Source: Pocillopora verrucosa (Eukaryota > Cnidaria > Anthozoa > Scleractinia > Pocilloporidae). From it: a stretch of DNA of 64,000 nt. Below, in pieces: positions 53,425 to 64,000 of this stretch. The notes below the pieces were generated by a model, which ran no database searches, was not told the origin of the DNA, and worked only from the letters and a program-made list of their open reading frames with translations. The stretch lies in the NCBI RefSeq assembly GCF_036669915.1, contig NC_089323.1, positions 15,305,340-15,369,339 of the forward strand, written 5' to 3'. Position 1 is the stretch's first letter. Each line of letters starts with the position of its first letter. The position numbers were made by a program, and so were the translations under genes.

Positions 53425-53846
53425 CAATCACGCGATACGAAAACCAGTCGAACGTGACGAAGCAGCTCTTCAAAGGCTGCTTTACGCTCACTCTTGTTAT
53501 GTTCAACCCACTTTTGAGCAATCTGGAAAACATCGGCTTCCGTTTTAACAACAATCTCATCACTTGAAATCCACCTCTCCACCTCTTTGGCTTCCAAACT
53601 TAGGAATTCATCCCTGTCTGCTACAGATGCGAAGTTCTCATGAATAAAACTCTTGCTGTCGTTTAGAAGCTCTCCTCGAACCGAACGATCCCTTCTCGAT
53701 TTTCTTTCATATCGCTCTGAGGAAGCTTGCGAAAGAACGGACTCGCTGCGGAAAGGATATTTCTGTGAGCCTTAAACTCTTGATCATCTTTTGTAATCAA
53801 AGTTACGTCGCAAAAGTGGCCTTGTTTTCGTTATATGTTGAGCCGT
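53425..53846 (-). pseudogene. KLHL remnant G, BTB and BACK part, type A
   Basis: Minus-strand remnant closest to A1 and A2 (for example 'ctcatcacttgaaatccacc' and 'gaacggactcgctgcgg'). It reads from the start region at 53846 down through the first BTB codons, has a deletion of about 200 bp removing the end of BTB and the start of BACK, then continues through BACK to 53425. A stop (TAA) stands in the codons after 'KRLNI'. The junction with F shares 'tcaaca' with both partners, and the junction with the E unit shares 'cttcca'. Confidence 0.75.
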
Positions 53847-55029
53847 TTCATCACTTCCAATGAGGGTAAGGGGGAAGGGGGGGGGGAAGGGGGGGGTGGG
53901 TGTGTCATGAAAATATTTAAGAGCCTTATGGGAGCATTAGCTAAAATTATTGTGACACAACCAAAATCCACTTAACAACGCCCCAACCCTCCCCTGAGCG
54001 ATAAATAATGACCGGTCCTCTATGATTCGCTCCACTCTTTCACCGAGTCTGAGTGCTGATGAACACGTGACTTGAAGTGGCTCTTGCATCTTTCATAAGC
54101 CGAGTTTTGCTTGAAACAATACTGACTTGCCAGTATTGGAGTAGTTTCTTTCCACTTCATACAATAGAATTAGATGTAATAATTGGGGAGAATTAATAGT
54201 GGGAGCAAAGATTTGGGGGAAGGAATCGTTTGGCTGACCACGGAGAAGAAGAACAATGGTTTTATGGCATTGATCAATGTCAGTGTCTGAGCAACTGCCC
54301 ACCTAGCCGTCCCCTAACCCAACAACAGTCAACTGATAGCAAGTTAGGGTTAATGTTGGGTTAGGGGAGGGGAGGGGAGGGGAGGGGTAGGTGCACACAA
54401 CCAACTACACTATTCGAGATTACATTATTGCATGATAATTTCCTTCTTTCACAACTAAAGAAAAACAATAGGAGAACAAAGCGAGGTTGACAAACCCTAT
54501 GTAAGTTGAACTTTTAATAAGAACTTTAAGATCGTGTTTTACATCAAATTGTAAAATTATCCAAATAATTTTGGCTAAAATGAAATCCTTCATCAAGATA
54601 TCGAAGTAACAGATTTTTCAGATTTTTCCGCTCAAGATACATTGCTTTTAGATTAGGAAGGATTTTCCTTTTTATTCAATGTGGTTAGCTTTGGTCATAA
54701 TATTTTTAATTTGAGATATTCGAAGTTACAAAATAAAAAAAGGTTGACGGCAATGTTGTGAGGAGTGTTTACAAGTTCAGAGAAAGATGCGATTGAAAAT
54801 GTGAAAAAGAAAACTTGACTGCACCTTGAAACTATATCCAACTCTATATAAGTTACCAACAAGCTGGTTTTTCTACTCATCCCCAGAGTCTCTCGGAGAA
54901 TTTGTAGTCTGGAGGAGGAGGCTTGGGAACGAGTTACACAACTTCCGCTTTCGATATCTTTCCTTAGTATTCCACATCACCACAAATATTGGAGAGTCTC
55001 TCCTCGATAATAATAGCATTCGGTAAAAG
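53847..55029. repeat. 5' flank of E2, duplicated before E1
   Basis: Collinear with about 47004-47986 but longer: 54475-54615 is absent from the E1 flank, while it matches 41070-41213. G-runs at 53870-53900 and 54355-54390. Conserved block 'acttccgctttcgatatctt' at 54941. No gene. Confidence 0.65.
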
Positions 55030-56954
55030 ATGGAAGACTTACAGCCAATGTCAGCTGTTGGGCAAACTTCTTTCTGTGTGGAATTGATGAAACGCCTCAA
55101 CATTCAGCGAAAACAAGATTACTTGTGCGACATTACTTTGGTGACGAACGACGACAGAGAGTTTAAAGCTCACAGAAATGTTCTTTCCGCCGCAAGTCCG
55201 TTCTTTTGTAAGCTTCTTCAGAGCGACATGAAGGAGAATCGAGAAGGGATTGTTCCGTTTGAGGAGATCTCAGCAGCTGTGATGGAAGATGTTTTGGAAT
55301 TCATCTACACTGGAACTGTGGAGGTGACTCAAGAGAACGCTAAGGAACTGATCGCCGCAGGAAACTATCTGATCATACCGAGCTTGAAAACTGTTTCTGG
55401 TCGATTTCTACAAGGAGAAATGTGTAATACAAATTGCATCTCGACCTTTTATTTCGCTGAGAAATATGACTGTGTCGAGCTAATCCGCAACAGCAGGAAA
55501 TTCGTCCACGAAAATTTCGCATCAGTAGGAGAAATGGATGAGTTTTTGAGCTTGGAAGCCAAGGAAGTGGCGGTGTGGATTTCAAGTGACGAGATTGCTG
55601 TGGAAGCGGAAGCCGGCGTCTTCAAGATTATACTTAAATGGGTTGAACACAGCAAGAGCGAGCGAAAAGCAGCATTTGAGGAGTTGTTTCGTCACGTTCG
55701 GCTGAATTTCCTTTCGCGTGACTGTTTGGAGGATGTCATAACAAACGAACTAGTTCGTGAGAATTTGGCTTGTGTGAAGCTGGTCATGGATGCTATTGTA
55801 AAGATGGCTACTTTTGCGAGTGAAGATGATCTCCCGCAGTCACCAAGGAAAGGTCTGGAAACACGTGTTATTTTAGCATGTGGTGGCAGGTTCACTTTTT
55901 GTTATCTTCCTGAAGAAAACCAATGGAAGCGGCTGCCAGATGGGTCTACCGAGAGAAGCCAGAAAACACAAATGCTAACATTTCGTGATCAGCTGTACAC
56001 ATTTAAGGAGTTCAGCAAGGCAGAGAAGTATGATCCCGTGTTTAATGGCTGGTCAAAGTCGGATCTGATGAACGTATCAGCAGATAACGCCATTGTGACT
56101 GTTGTCAAAGGGGATATGTACGCCATTGAAGTTAACAAACCCGTTAACGGAAAGTCTACTATCAAGAGGTACAATGTGCAGCGTTGTACATGGCAAACAG
56201 TTGTGGAATCGCCCCAAGGCTGCAGGAACAGTTGCTGTGTTATCGCAGGTGGCAGCTATTTATACCTTTTAGGTGGATCGGCCCCTGGCAATACTAGTTA
56301 TGTCTCTAAAGCAGAGAGATTCAGCATTGCGGAAAGCCAATGGGAAGAGATCGCTGATATGCAACAAGGAAGAGGTGGTGCCTTTGGAGTGGCAAGTGAA
56401 GGAAAGATTTTTGTCGCTGGAGGCTTAAACGAAAAGAATAAAGTGTCAAAAAAATGCGAGATGTACAATGTTTCTACAAACGAATGGCACTTTATTGGAA
56501 GCCTAAACACTTGGCGTGTGTATGGCAGCATGGTGTGTCTGAGTGGAAAATGCTATGTACTGGGTGGCACCAAGAATAATAGGGATAGATTGCTGTCAGT
56601 TGAATGTTACGACTCTACAGAAGACAAGTGGATTGAGAAGACATCCATACCAGTGGAAAGGTACTCAACTGAAAATGAGAACACATTCACCGGATGTGTA
56701 ATGAAGCTCTCTAAAGGAGTACTTGAGAAATCGCACTCTATCGAGGAAGAGCCCATCGGCTTTGGCGTCATTAACGATCCAGCTGTCATGCCAACTATCT
56801 TCCGCGCCTCCCTAGCCGACACCGCTGGCTTATATAGCCTAATGTTTGGCGCCAGAGCCTCCAGCCGCCTTCAGTTAAGCCAACATGCTGCGGTTCGTGT
56901 CCCTATATTTGAGTTGTCTGATGATGATGATGATGATGATGATGATGGTGATGA

Positions 56955-57001
<47 letters not shown>

Positions 57002-57005
57002 ACGG

Positions 57006-57041
<36 letters not shown>

Positions 57042-57057
57042 TGATGATGATGACTGA
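55030..57057 (+). CDS. KLHL gene E2, BTB-BACK-Kelch protein with poly-Asp tail (675 aa)
   Basis: Single exon starting 'MEDLQPMSAVGQTS'. BTB about 20-126, BACK about 130-236 and Kelch about 280-557 ('YLYLLGGS', 'KIFVAGGL', 'CYVLGGT'), nearly matching E1. After the propeller comes a linker of about 65 residues ending 'PIFELS', then 45 codons (56920-57054) giving 41 Asp and 4 Gly, and a stop at 57055-57057. In E1 the matching DNA has only three GAT/GAC codons and lies in the 3' UTR, so the tail grew from a small trinucleotide repeat and an extended frame. A run this acidic could act as a charge tag for histones, basic proteins or calcium; that is speculation. Predicted CUL3 adaptor. It faces IFT74 tail to tail, 1.4 kb apart. 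Confidence 0.93.
56920..57054 (+). repeat. GAT/GAC microsatellite coding the acidic tail of E2
   Basis: 45 codons: GAT-rich at both edges and GAC-rich in the middle, with four GGT/GGC interruptions. The mix of codons shows it is not one perfect slip product. It is in frame with E2 throughout. Confidence 0.95.
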
Positions 57058-58419
57058 CTGAGTTGGCTTCCATACATTCCCCTTTAATTTACTTCAAGTA
57101 GACAGTTAAAAGTTTTTCTCGCGAGTGTTTAAACTTAAGAAATCTTCAAAATTGTTTCGTAGTCAGTGGACAAGGGACAAAACAACGAGACATCTTGCAC
57201 GTCTCGGTCATTCGATATCACGTGTGTGATTTCACTACAGCTATTCGACAGCAAAACATAGTCTTGCATGTTTAAATTGTTACAGTTATAAAATACAGTC
57301 TTGTATAAGTAGCACACAGACTTAGCAATAGCAAGATTCTTCAAGGAATGTAAAGGAGCATGCGCAAAGTTAAGAAAGTCGCTGCAAATTCAATTTCACT
57401 ACTGCTCATAGTTATAACTTTCTTCCTTTTTGTTCCACATCATTGTGAAACTTCAGATTGCCATAAACTTTCATACTTTTCTAGTTTGGAGACTTGGCAA
57501 TGTCTTTTTTGATCTTTAAGTCCTCATCAACTCAAGAGATTTCTTGCAGAAAACAATCAGTTTTCTGTAAACCATTTATGTTGCATAGACAAGACACATT
57601 CATATAAACAAAGGACACGTATTTTCCTTTTATAACGAGTAAATGCGAGAGACATGATAATTGTTCACGATTAATTGATAAGTCTTGGTAGATTGTAGTG
57701 TGATGAGACCGCAGTAAGTAGTGAGTAAGCTGCTCCACAATGAAAATAAAGTGCTTGACTTTCAAGGGTAATGCGTAGTGCAGTTGTCACCCATATCCCC
57801 TTATGCGGACCCACCGTACATTTGACAAAAAAAAATATTGACACAATTTATCCTCTCTGACTTGCCTCAATTAGTTTAGTAATCATCTTGGATCGATTTT
57901 AGTTAATTTGCGTGACATCCAGAGAACCAGAAGCGAAGAAGAATGGGTCTCCTAGTTTTTTTCCACCAAAAATTGTATGCACAGGTTGCAGTATATGAAC
58001 TCATTCGATCAAAACCACCCACGGATTAGATCATTCCCTCACTACTTATATTGTGATTTTTCACAGGTAAGTTGAATAACGGAATAAACAAACTAAAAAT
58101 TTGTCTGTGAATAAGAAGAAAGGAATCCTTGATTCGTTATCAGGCTAAACAAACCACCGTCCAGATTGAACGAGTTAAGTGGATTTCGCGCGGGAAAACA
58201 ATCCACTCACACCGCCAAGAGCGGGAAAACACAGGACCTCGTTGGTTGCTCCTGATTGGTTAGACTGACCCGAATATGTACTCTGATTTGCTAAAGGGCA
58301 CAGTAGGTGGTTTTTGATACCATCAAGAAATATCAGTAAAAGTAAAACCAAAGTAAACACGTAATTACTCTGTAGACAATCCACAATTTATAATAAATAT
58401 CAGGGTGAGAGGTTAGAGG
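57058..58419. repeat. E2-IFT74 intergenic region, duplicated after E1
   Basis: Convergent spacer, collinear with 49,751-51,238. It has no gene. Both transcription units are expected to end here; no specific terminator was identified. Confidence 0.65.
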
Positions 58420-61400
58420 TTATTTTCCAAGAGACTGGATCAGCAGTTTGTTGATGTCCTCCAGTTGTTCAGACACATTTTGCTTCAGAGGCCGATAGTC
58501 GCTCTCCATGCTCTTTGTAGCAATAACTGAGTAAAGTCAAGGAAATGTCGCAGTGCACGTAATTAAAGTCACCTATTTCTCATATGTCCAGGGCATCCCT
58601 TGAAGTAAGAAATTTTAGTATTTAGGTTAAATAAAAGCACTTAATCGAAAACTTCCTTTCAGTTGCTTTCAGACTAGCTTCCATTATATGGCCCCACACT
58701 TGAGCTTACCCATAGGTGTTAAATTGAAAGATTACAGTGTGAATTCTATAGAACCGGACGATTCCACCATCCACAATATATTGTTTTCATTCTATTCAGT
58801 TCAAAAGGATACACTCCTTCATGACAAAGTTGTTTTGTTCATGGTGTTGCCATTTTCTTTCTAAGTTTCCAAGCTGCAACGAAATTAGAAGACAGCGATC
58901 AGAGCGTGCACAACACAAAAGTACTCAAGGTGTTTACTACGATATCGACGATGAAGATGAAATGTTGGTTGCGTTTGTGACAAGTAGTACCTGAGAATGT
59001 GTCTCGTTTTCCATCAGTTTACTTTTCGTAGCATCATAAAGTGAAGACAGCCTCTGAACGTCTAAAAAAACAAAAAAAAAAAGAATGGAATTATGCTGCA
59101 TTGATTCGATAATAGGCACTAAAATTTGTACCAAATGAACGGTCTAAGGAAAAACGAGCAAACAAACACATAAATAGACGGACAAAAATGTGAAAAAAGG
59201 GAAATAAAATGACGAAAGATCAACACATTAACAACGATGAAAGGAGATCGCAAACACACGAATGATAAGATATATGTACAAACGCATAAACAAAGGAATA
59301 TATTCCTTATTTAATATTATCAACTGAGTTAATAACGACCAAACGAAAGAACATGCTTGTGAACATCGACACGAATGAAAAGAAAAAAATACAAGATTAA
59401 AACATCAACCGATAAATAATTAAACAGAGAACAACCTAAAAAAATGCAGAGAATGAATAACGGAAGAATATACAAGAAAACGCATGATAGATTGACTCAA
59501 CTTACGCTTTTTAAATGTTTCTTTCCTTGCGGACAGTGTCTTCTTTTCTCCATACAAACGCTATCGACAAGACAAAAAGTAACAATATTTGTTTATTTAA
59601 ATGAATAAGGTGAACTTTTTTTATCAGCGTTTGTTATTAGCGACACGGAGTAAGCCATTCCGGCTTTTCGTTGAAATATTGTTAAGCCCAAGCATTTAAG
59701 TTAAGTCACAGCTGAAGGTATGGAAAGCTCAGTTACCGTTTTTTTCTCCTCTGACTGGTCTCTCAGGGCATCCAGATCGCTAAATGTTTCGAGTTCCTAA
59801 AGGCAAACAAGGCATATAAGGATGTAGATGACGGATTGGCTGAACAGAGAAAGGATGGAACGAAGTAACAGAAACACAAAACGGCAGGAAAAGGACTAAT
59901 GAAGACACGACGGATCAAATGAACGAACTGTAATACAAATTATTAAATGGACGGATCGATGAATTACATCTGTGCTTAACTAGATGGATGTTAGAGGTAC
60001 TAAGATGCAACAATGAACGATTTCATGAATGAATAAATTAAATGAATGAAAGACACAAAAACCCGTTTAATATTTGGATGGCATGGGCTATGAAATTATA
60101 ATTCAAAACATTGTCGTTAAAAAAACAGTAAAATTATCACCTGCGTCATTGTCTGGATTCTTTCTTTCAGTGATTCAAGTTCTGTCGTTATTTTTGTCTC
60201 GAGCTGTTGAATACAAAGAAAAAAATCACCTCAAATTATTTAAGAACAACCGTCACATGAATGCAGTAATTGAAATGTAGTGTCCTACTATTAGAGTACC
60301 TCTACTAGTACTTTCTATTTCTCCTCACCTGTTCAACTTTCTCCAGATCCATTTGAAGACGGGTGTGCTCTAGAAAAAAAATTGAAAATAAAAACACAAG
60401 AAACAAACTATAACTAAACCAAAGACTACCACGTTACAGGTCATATTTGGGCCAACAAATAAACGACGTTTGCAGGTTTTGTGCGTTCCAGCCCTTACCT
60501 GAACCTAAACTGGTCGCCGTAGACTGGGACTTATGCATTTCTGTTTCTTTAAAGTTTAGATCATCCTGCCCGAAAGGAAAAACACAGCGTTAGCTAGATG
60601 GTATATACAGAATCTTAGACTTCTTCTGACGGAACTGGCAAAGTCAGTTTCTTGGAATCAAGCACTCATATGAAATGAAGTTTTAGATAAGAAAATGGCA
60701 AAAAAAGAGAGAGAAAGGTTGGCGAGGGAGAATGACAGGATAGAACGGACAGATGAGGGCTGATATAGGGGTGGGAAAGAAAGGGATTGAAAAGTAGAAG
60801 ATGCGGAAGGTGAAAAGGAATATGTATACTAGAGGATTCGTACCTTTTTTCAGAAACAAATTCAAGGACTTTCCCAGGACTTAGATTGATTTTTCCAGGG
60901 CTCCAAATTTAAACTTAAACCCTTTCATTCCCATGATTTCAAAATCAATTCTCCTTACTGTCTTTATAAATATTATAATATAATAATATTATAATAATAT
61001 TATAAATTATTATAACGTAAATTTTAAAAGCTTTATTGCCTAATTCAGGAAAATTTTCAGGACTCTCCAGAACCTATAGTCTTTTTTCCAGGACTTTCCA
61101 GTCCTTGAAAATGTCAAAACAGGTTTTTCAGGACCTGTACGAACCCTGATAATACGAGGAGGAGGAATTTACATTTTAAGCGGTGAAAGTATAGAGAGAT
61201 GGTCTCGGAAGAGTTAAGGGTTAAGAATGTAATGGTTGAAGATCAAAAAAATAAACAGAGGAAGTTTCGATTGATTGTCTTAACACCAGGGTAATCAAAA
61301 CGGTTAATCAGACCAAAGGAAATTTCTCAAGAAACCAAGGAGAGGTCAAAACAAACTAATCTCATAATGCGGCAAGCGCGAGTGGCCAAGTTCGTGATTA

Positions 61401-62366
61401 TCCTACGTTCTGTACCTGATTGCTAGAGAAAGTAGCGCGAGTTTTCTACATCAATCTCAGAGTAAGACAATACGAATGCAACAAAATACTAAATTGCCTT
61501 CGACACTCATTTGAAAGTCGCGTCTCTAATGCAAGAAAATCTGAAGAGTACCTTCATTCGTTGAAGTTCTGCCGGACTGGGTAAGTGCTTTGTACGTGCC
61601 ATTCCCTGATGACGAAAGATAAAACAGTAAACAAATATATCTCATGAGACCTGTGCGTTTTTTTTTCAACTTTTTATCTAAAAAAAAATTGATTGAGAAT
61701 AGAGAGACGAACAAACCCTGCTCATATGCTCCAAGACGTTCACAATATTGTTTTCCAACTGCTGCTTCCTCGTCTGTTGAAAATCGCAAAAGTCACAAAA
61801 TCACATCAAAGTAAACAATAACAAGGAACACCTGTGCGAAAACAACCCTTAGACGTACAAGGGAGGAGCGAGTGGCAACCCCCACCCCACTCCTCTTGGT
61901 ACCAAGTGAGATTGTCCGAGACATTCAACCTTTGATCCTTTTACTTCCAAGATCCATTAGTAATTCTCCTCACTGTCTGCTATACGGTTCTTATGAGGTT
62001 AGTTCTAGGAATTTGGTATTGGATCCACTGATAATTCCCTAATTGACATTTTTCTTTATTCTCATGACTTATCTGCTAGATGTTGTATTGATATTGTAAG
62101 GAGAAATTCCGTCTTGGTCACTCATGGGAGTTGCAGGGTTAACTGATAGAGTACGCTGGTGAACTAACCTGTTCATTGGCCTTAACTTCCTCAAACGTTT
62201 CCAAAAATTCTATAGAAAGCAGAGAAGAATGAACATTACAACACAGGTATACTACACATGTTATCGATCAAGTTTCAGGTCGGCAATTTCAAGTCTTAAT
62301 ATTTCTACCAGTTGTGATACTCCATCCGAAGAGGCTTACTAACCACGCTATCTTTCGTTACGTTTG

Positions 62367-62399
<33 letters not shown>

Positions 62400-64000
62400 T
62401 AAATAATTATTATATAAATAGTAATAACAACGATAGTTTCAATAATAGGAAGAATATTTACAAAGGGTAACACTAAACAGGTACAAACTGATAAACTTGT
62501 GTCACAAACAAATTGGAAATAAACATTGTAAATAATCATAAACATTAAGTGTTTAAAAATCACAACTGACAGGAGGCAGACGGTCAAAAACAAAGTGCAG
62601 CCAGCTGAGGGGCAACTGAGATCAAATCCAGTGAGCAGCAGGGAGGAGAGCATGAGCCTGGGACCACCAGATTACGGGACCAGCGCCCTAACAACTTGGC
62701 TACACTGCCTCCGCTCAATCGAACACTGTCGCTACTCTTGTACATACCGTCCATCGTTTCTTCCCGCTTTTTCAACTCTTTGTACTTCACATTTCGTTCA
62801 CCTGAAATCCACAGAGGTTTAAGTTAAGTTCACCTGTAATTTGAGTTTAAATATTCTCCCGTTTCCATCTTACCTGAAACTACTGCACTACTGTGCTGTG
62901 AAATTCAACCTTACAAACCACCACAATAAAGAAACATTTACGACTACAACAAAGAAAGAAGCAAAGAAAACCCGCGTTCGCTTCCATGCATGATAATGTA
63001 CTATACACTCACTAACCTGAATAGCAAGCGCACGTGGAAAGAGGGAAACGCGCGAGACGAATTTTTCCCATCTATTACGCGCACGTTTTCTCCCTTTCCC
63101 ACGCACCCCGTCGAGATTCAGGTTGTCTTTACGCAAGCACTCGCTACAGCTGTATGTCACAGGCCACTTACGTTACAGTTATTTGTATACATGTATTGCA
63201 AATGTCTAACCTTGATGTTCTTCAAGATCCATATCCAGCTGTTGAATTTCACCGTTTGCTGCTTCAATTTTCTCTCGGAGTTCAGAGGTCCTGCAGTCAG
63301 AGTATGAAACGACTTTTAGCAGAGAGCTCAGATGACGAACTACAGAGCATGCTAACAGTCTTTCTGACAAACTTTTTTTGCTAGCTTGCGCAAAAAGCTG
63401 TGGTAGGAATGAAAGAGGATGGAGCCTCACAATTAAACTTGGCAAAAGCTGCACACTACCATAGCACCAAAAAATGCATTTAAAAAAATATATAAAAGAA
63501 ACAAAAAAGGCAAACACTAAAAACATACATACAAACTTTGAAAAGCCTTACTTTCGCTCCATGCCTGCAATCTCCTGATTGTCTTCTTTCACCTGTACAG
63601 AAAAAAAAAGATACTTTCATCGTCACTTAAAACTAAATTAAACACGGACAAATTTAATATTATTTTTGTAGAGTTAAACAGGTCAAACTCTCTGGCAAAA
63701 CCATATCAAGTATCGGTCCCATACAGCTGGATCAAACTCAGGTTTCAAGTGAGTTAAACGGATCTTAAAAAAGCAGTCATCAAGGTATTCTTTTATACAT
63801 GTTGTACGACCTCACTAACAAAGCACGTCTGAGAGGACTTTTTTAAAACCACTATGTTCATTATCCACCGTCAACGATAAGGGTAAAATCAAATAGCCTG
63901 AGCAGATTAGTCACTTGACTAATTCAAAAACAATGTGAACAACCAATAGCGGATTTCTCCTATTCTCAAACTGTCGCCGTGAGATTTACCTGTTTCAAGA
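58420..64000 (-). CDS. IFT74: IFT74 homologue, 3' half (15 exons, 5' part outside window)
   Basis: Intraflagellar transport protein 74, a coiled-coil subunit of the IFT-B complex that pairs with IFT81 and carries tubulin and other cargo in cilia. Minus-strand exons, in coding order: 64000-63990 (partial), 63592-63552, 63290-63211, 62801-62748, 62209-62169, 61773-61717, 61605-61552, 60565-60499, 60369-60329, 60203-60141, 59796-59737, 59560-59506, 59061-58991, 58873-58813, 58526-58420. All have AG/GT borders and the phases join without error over 863 nt (286 residues plus stop). Key matches to remembered animal IFT74: 'QQLDMDLEEHQG', 'KYKELKKREE', 'DDLNFKETE', 'ENETHSQ', 'NLERKWQHHEQNNF' and 'FIATKSMESDYRPLKQNV'. 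The stop is at 58420-58422. The introns hold short repeats. This is an ordinary conserved single-copy gene, unlike the array beside it. Confidence 0.95.
60833..61148. mobile_element. Short inverted-end element in an IFT74 intron
   Basis: The ends are 'ggattcgtacc' and, reversed, 'cagggttcgtacaggtcctg'. The interior repeats 'ccaggactttcca' words and includes a fragment of family 1 (60918-60960) and an AT-rich run. Probably a hAT-like MITE, judged only from the CAGGG-type end. Confidence 0.5.
61927..62142 (+). repeat. MITE family 1 copy in an IFT74 intron
   Basis: Starts 'ctttgatccttttacttcca' and ends 'gggagttgcagggttaa'. It is the closest relative in the window of the copy split by the LTR element, and shows what that target looked like. 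Confidence 0.7.
62366..62400. repeat. (ATA)n microsatellite
   Basis: About 11 ATA/TAA units inside an IFT74 intron. Confidence 0.9.
62460..62715 (-). mobile_element. tRNA-derived SINE in an IFT74 intron
   Basis: On the minus strand it begins near 'gtgtagccaagttgttaggg', which resembles the A box of tRNA-Leu or tRNA-Ser ('tggccgagtggttagggc'), then has a worn B-box region ('ggtcccaggctcatg') and a body ending in 'cagttgtgatttttaaacac' and T-rich sequence. The order matches SINEs I remember from corals. Ends are approximate. Confidence 0.6.

Noticed and set aside
56871-57077. Poly-Ser frame opposite the E2 tail
   Set aside because: It is the complement of the GAT/GAC repeat, and there is no independent support for it.
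62888-63384. Overlapping frames of 90-116 codons near 63,000-63,400
   Set aside because: They cross IFT74 introns and exon borders in the wrong frame. The exon at 63290-63211 explains the only conserved part.

Overview
The window is animal nuclear DNA, AT-rich and full of transposon debris. It fits an anthozoan cnidarian, most likely a stony coral. That is an inference from three things: a tandem array of intronless BTB-BACK-Kelch genes, Penelope-like elements with GIY-YIG domains, and short elements ending in TTAACCCTTTAACTCCCA-type repeats that I associate with coral genomes. No species call is possible without a search.

The backbone (about 1-57,000) is a birth-and-death array of KLHL-type genes. 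I name them locally. Type A, minus strand: A1 (broken, 1988-7740), A2 (whole, 15726-17471), A3 (remnant, 37795-38255). Type B, plus strand: B1 (broken, 10893), B2 (truncated by a frameshift, 21164), B4 (33865), B3 (38849), B5 (42616). Type E, plus strand: E1 (47987) and E2 (55030). Several further remnants are C (24684), D (32820), 41214, F and G (52870-53846) and two 5' stubs. A and B genes stand head to head, and the A-B unit with its flanks is present about three times (1-13,000, 13,850-22,900, 36,100-40,900). The E unit is present twice (47,004-52,021 and 53,846-60,480). Whole-looking copies have a BTB domain, a BACK domain and a Kelch propeller on one exon, the layout of substrate adaptors for CUL3 ubiquitin ligases. 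Most of the B and E genes share a promoter-like block just upstream of the start codon.

The right end (58,420-64,000) holds the 3' half of a conserved single gene on the minus strand, which I read as IFT74 (intraflagellar transport complex B). Fifteen exons join in phase. A decayed piece of the same gene lies downstream of E1, so the E-unit duplication carried the IFT74 3' end with it.

Mobile DNA explains much of the rest. A whole-looking, young Ty3/Gypsy LTR element (27035-31601) sits inside an older short inverted-repeat element. A 5'-truncated LINE, itself carrying a 3.3-kb element bounded by CATGAA-rich arrays, splits A1. Another LINE tail precedes both A1 and A2 and so predates that duplication. 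A Penelope-like element with 58-nt inverted ends sits in the last codons of B5 and supplies its stop codon. The most notable gene-level changes are a 45-codon, almost pure aspartate tail on E2 grown from a GAT/GAC repeat, a shifted N-terminus in B4 and an altered C-terminus in B5.
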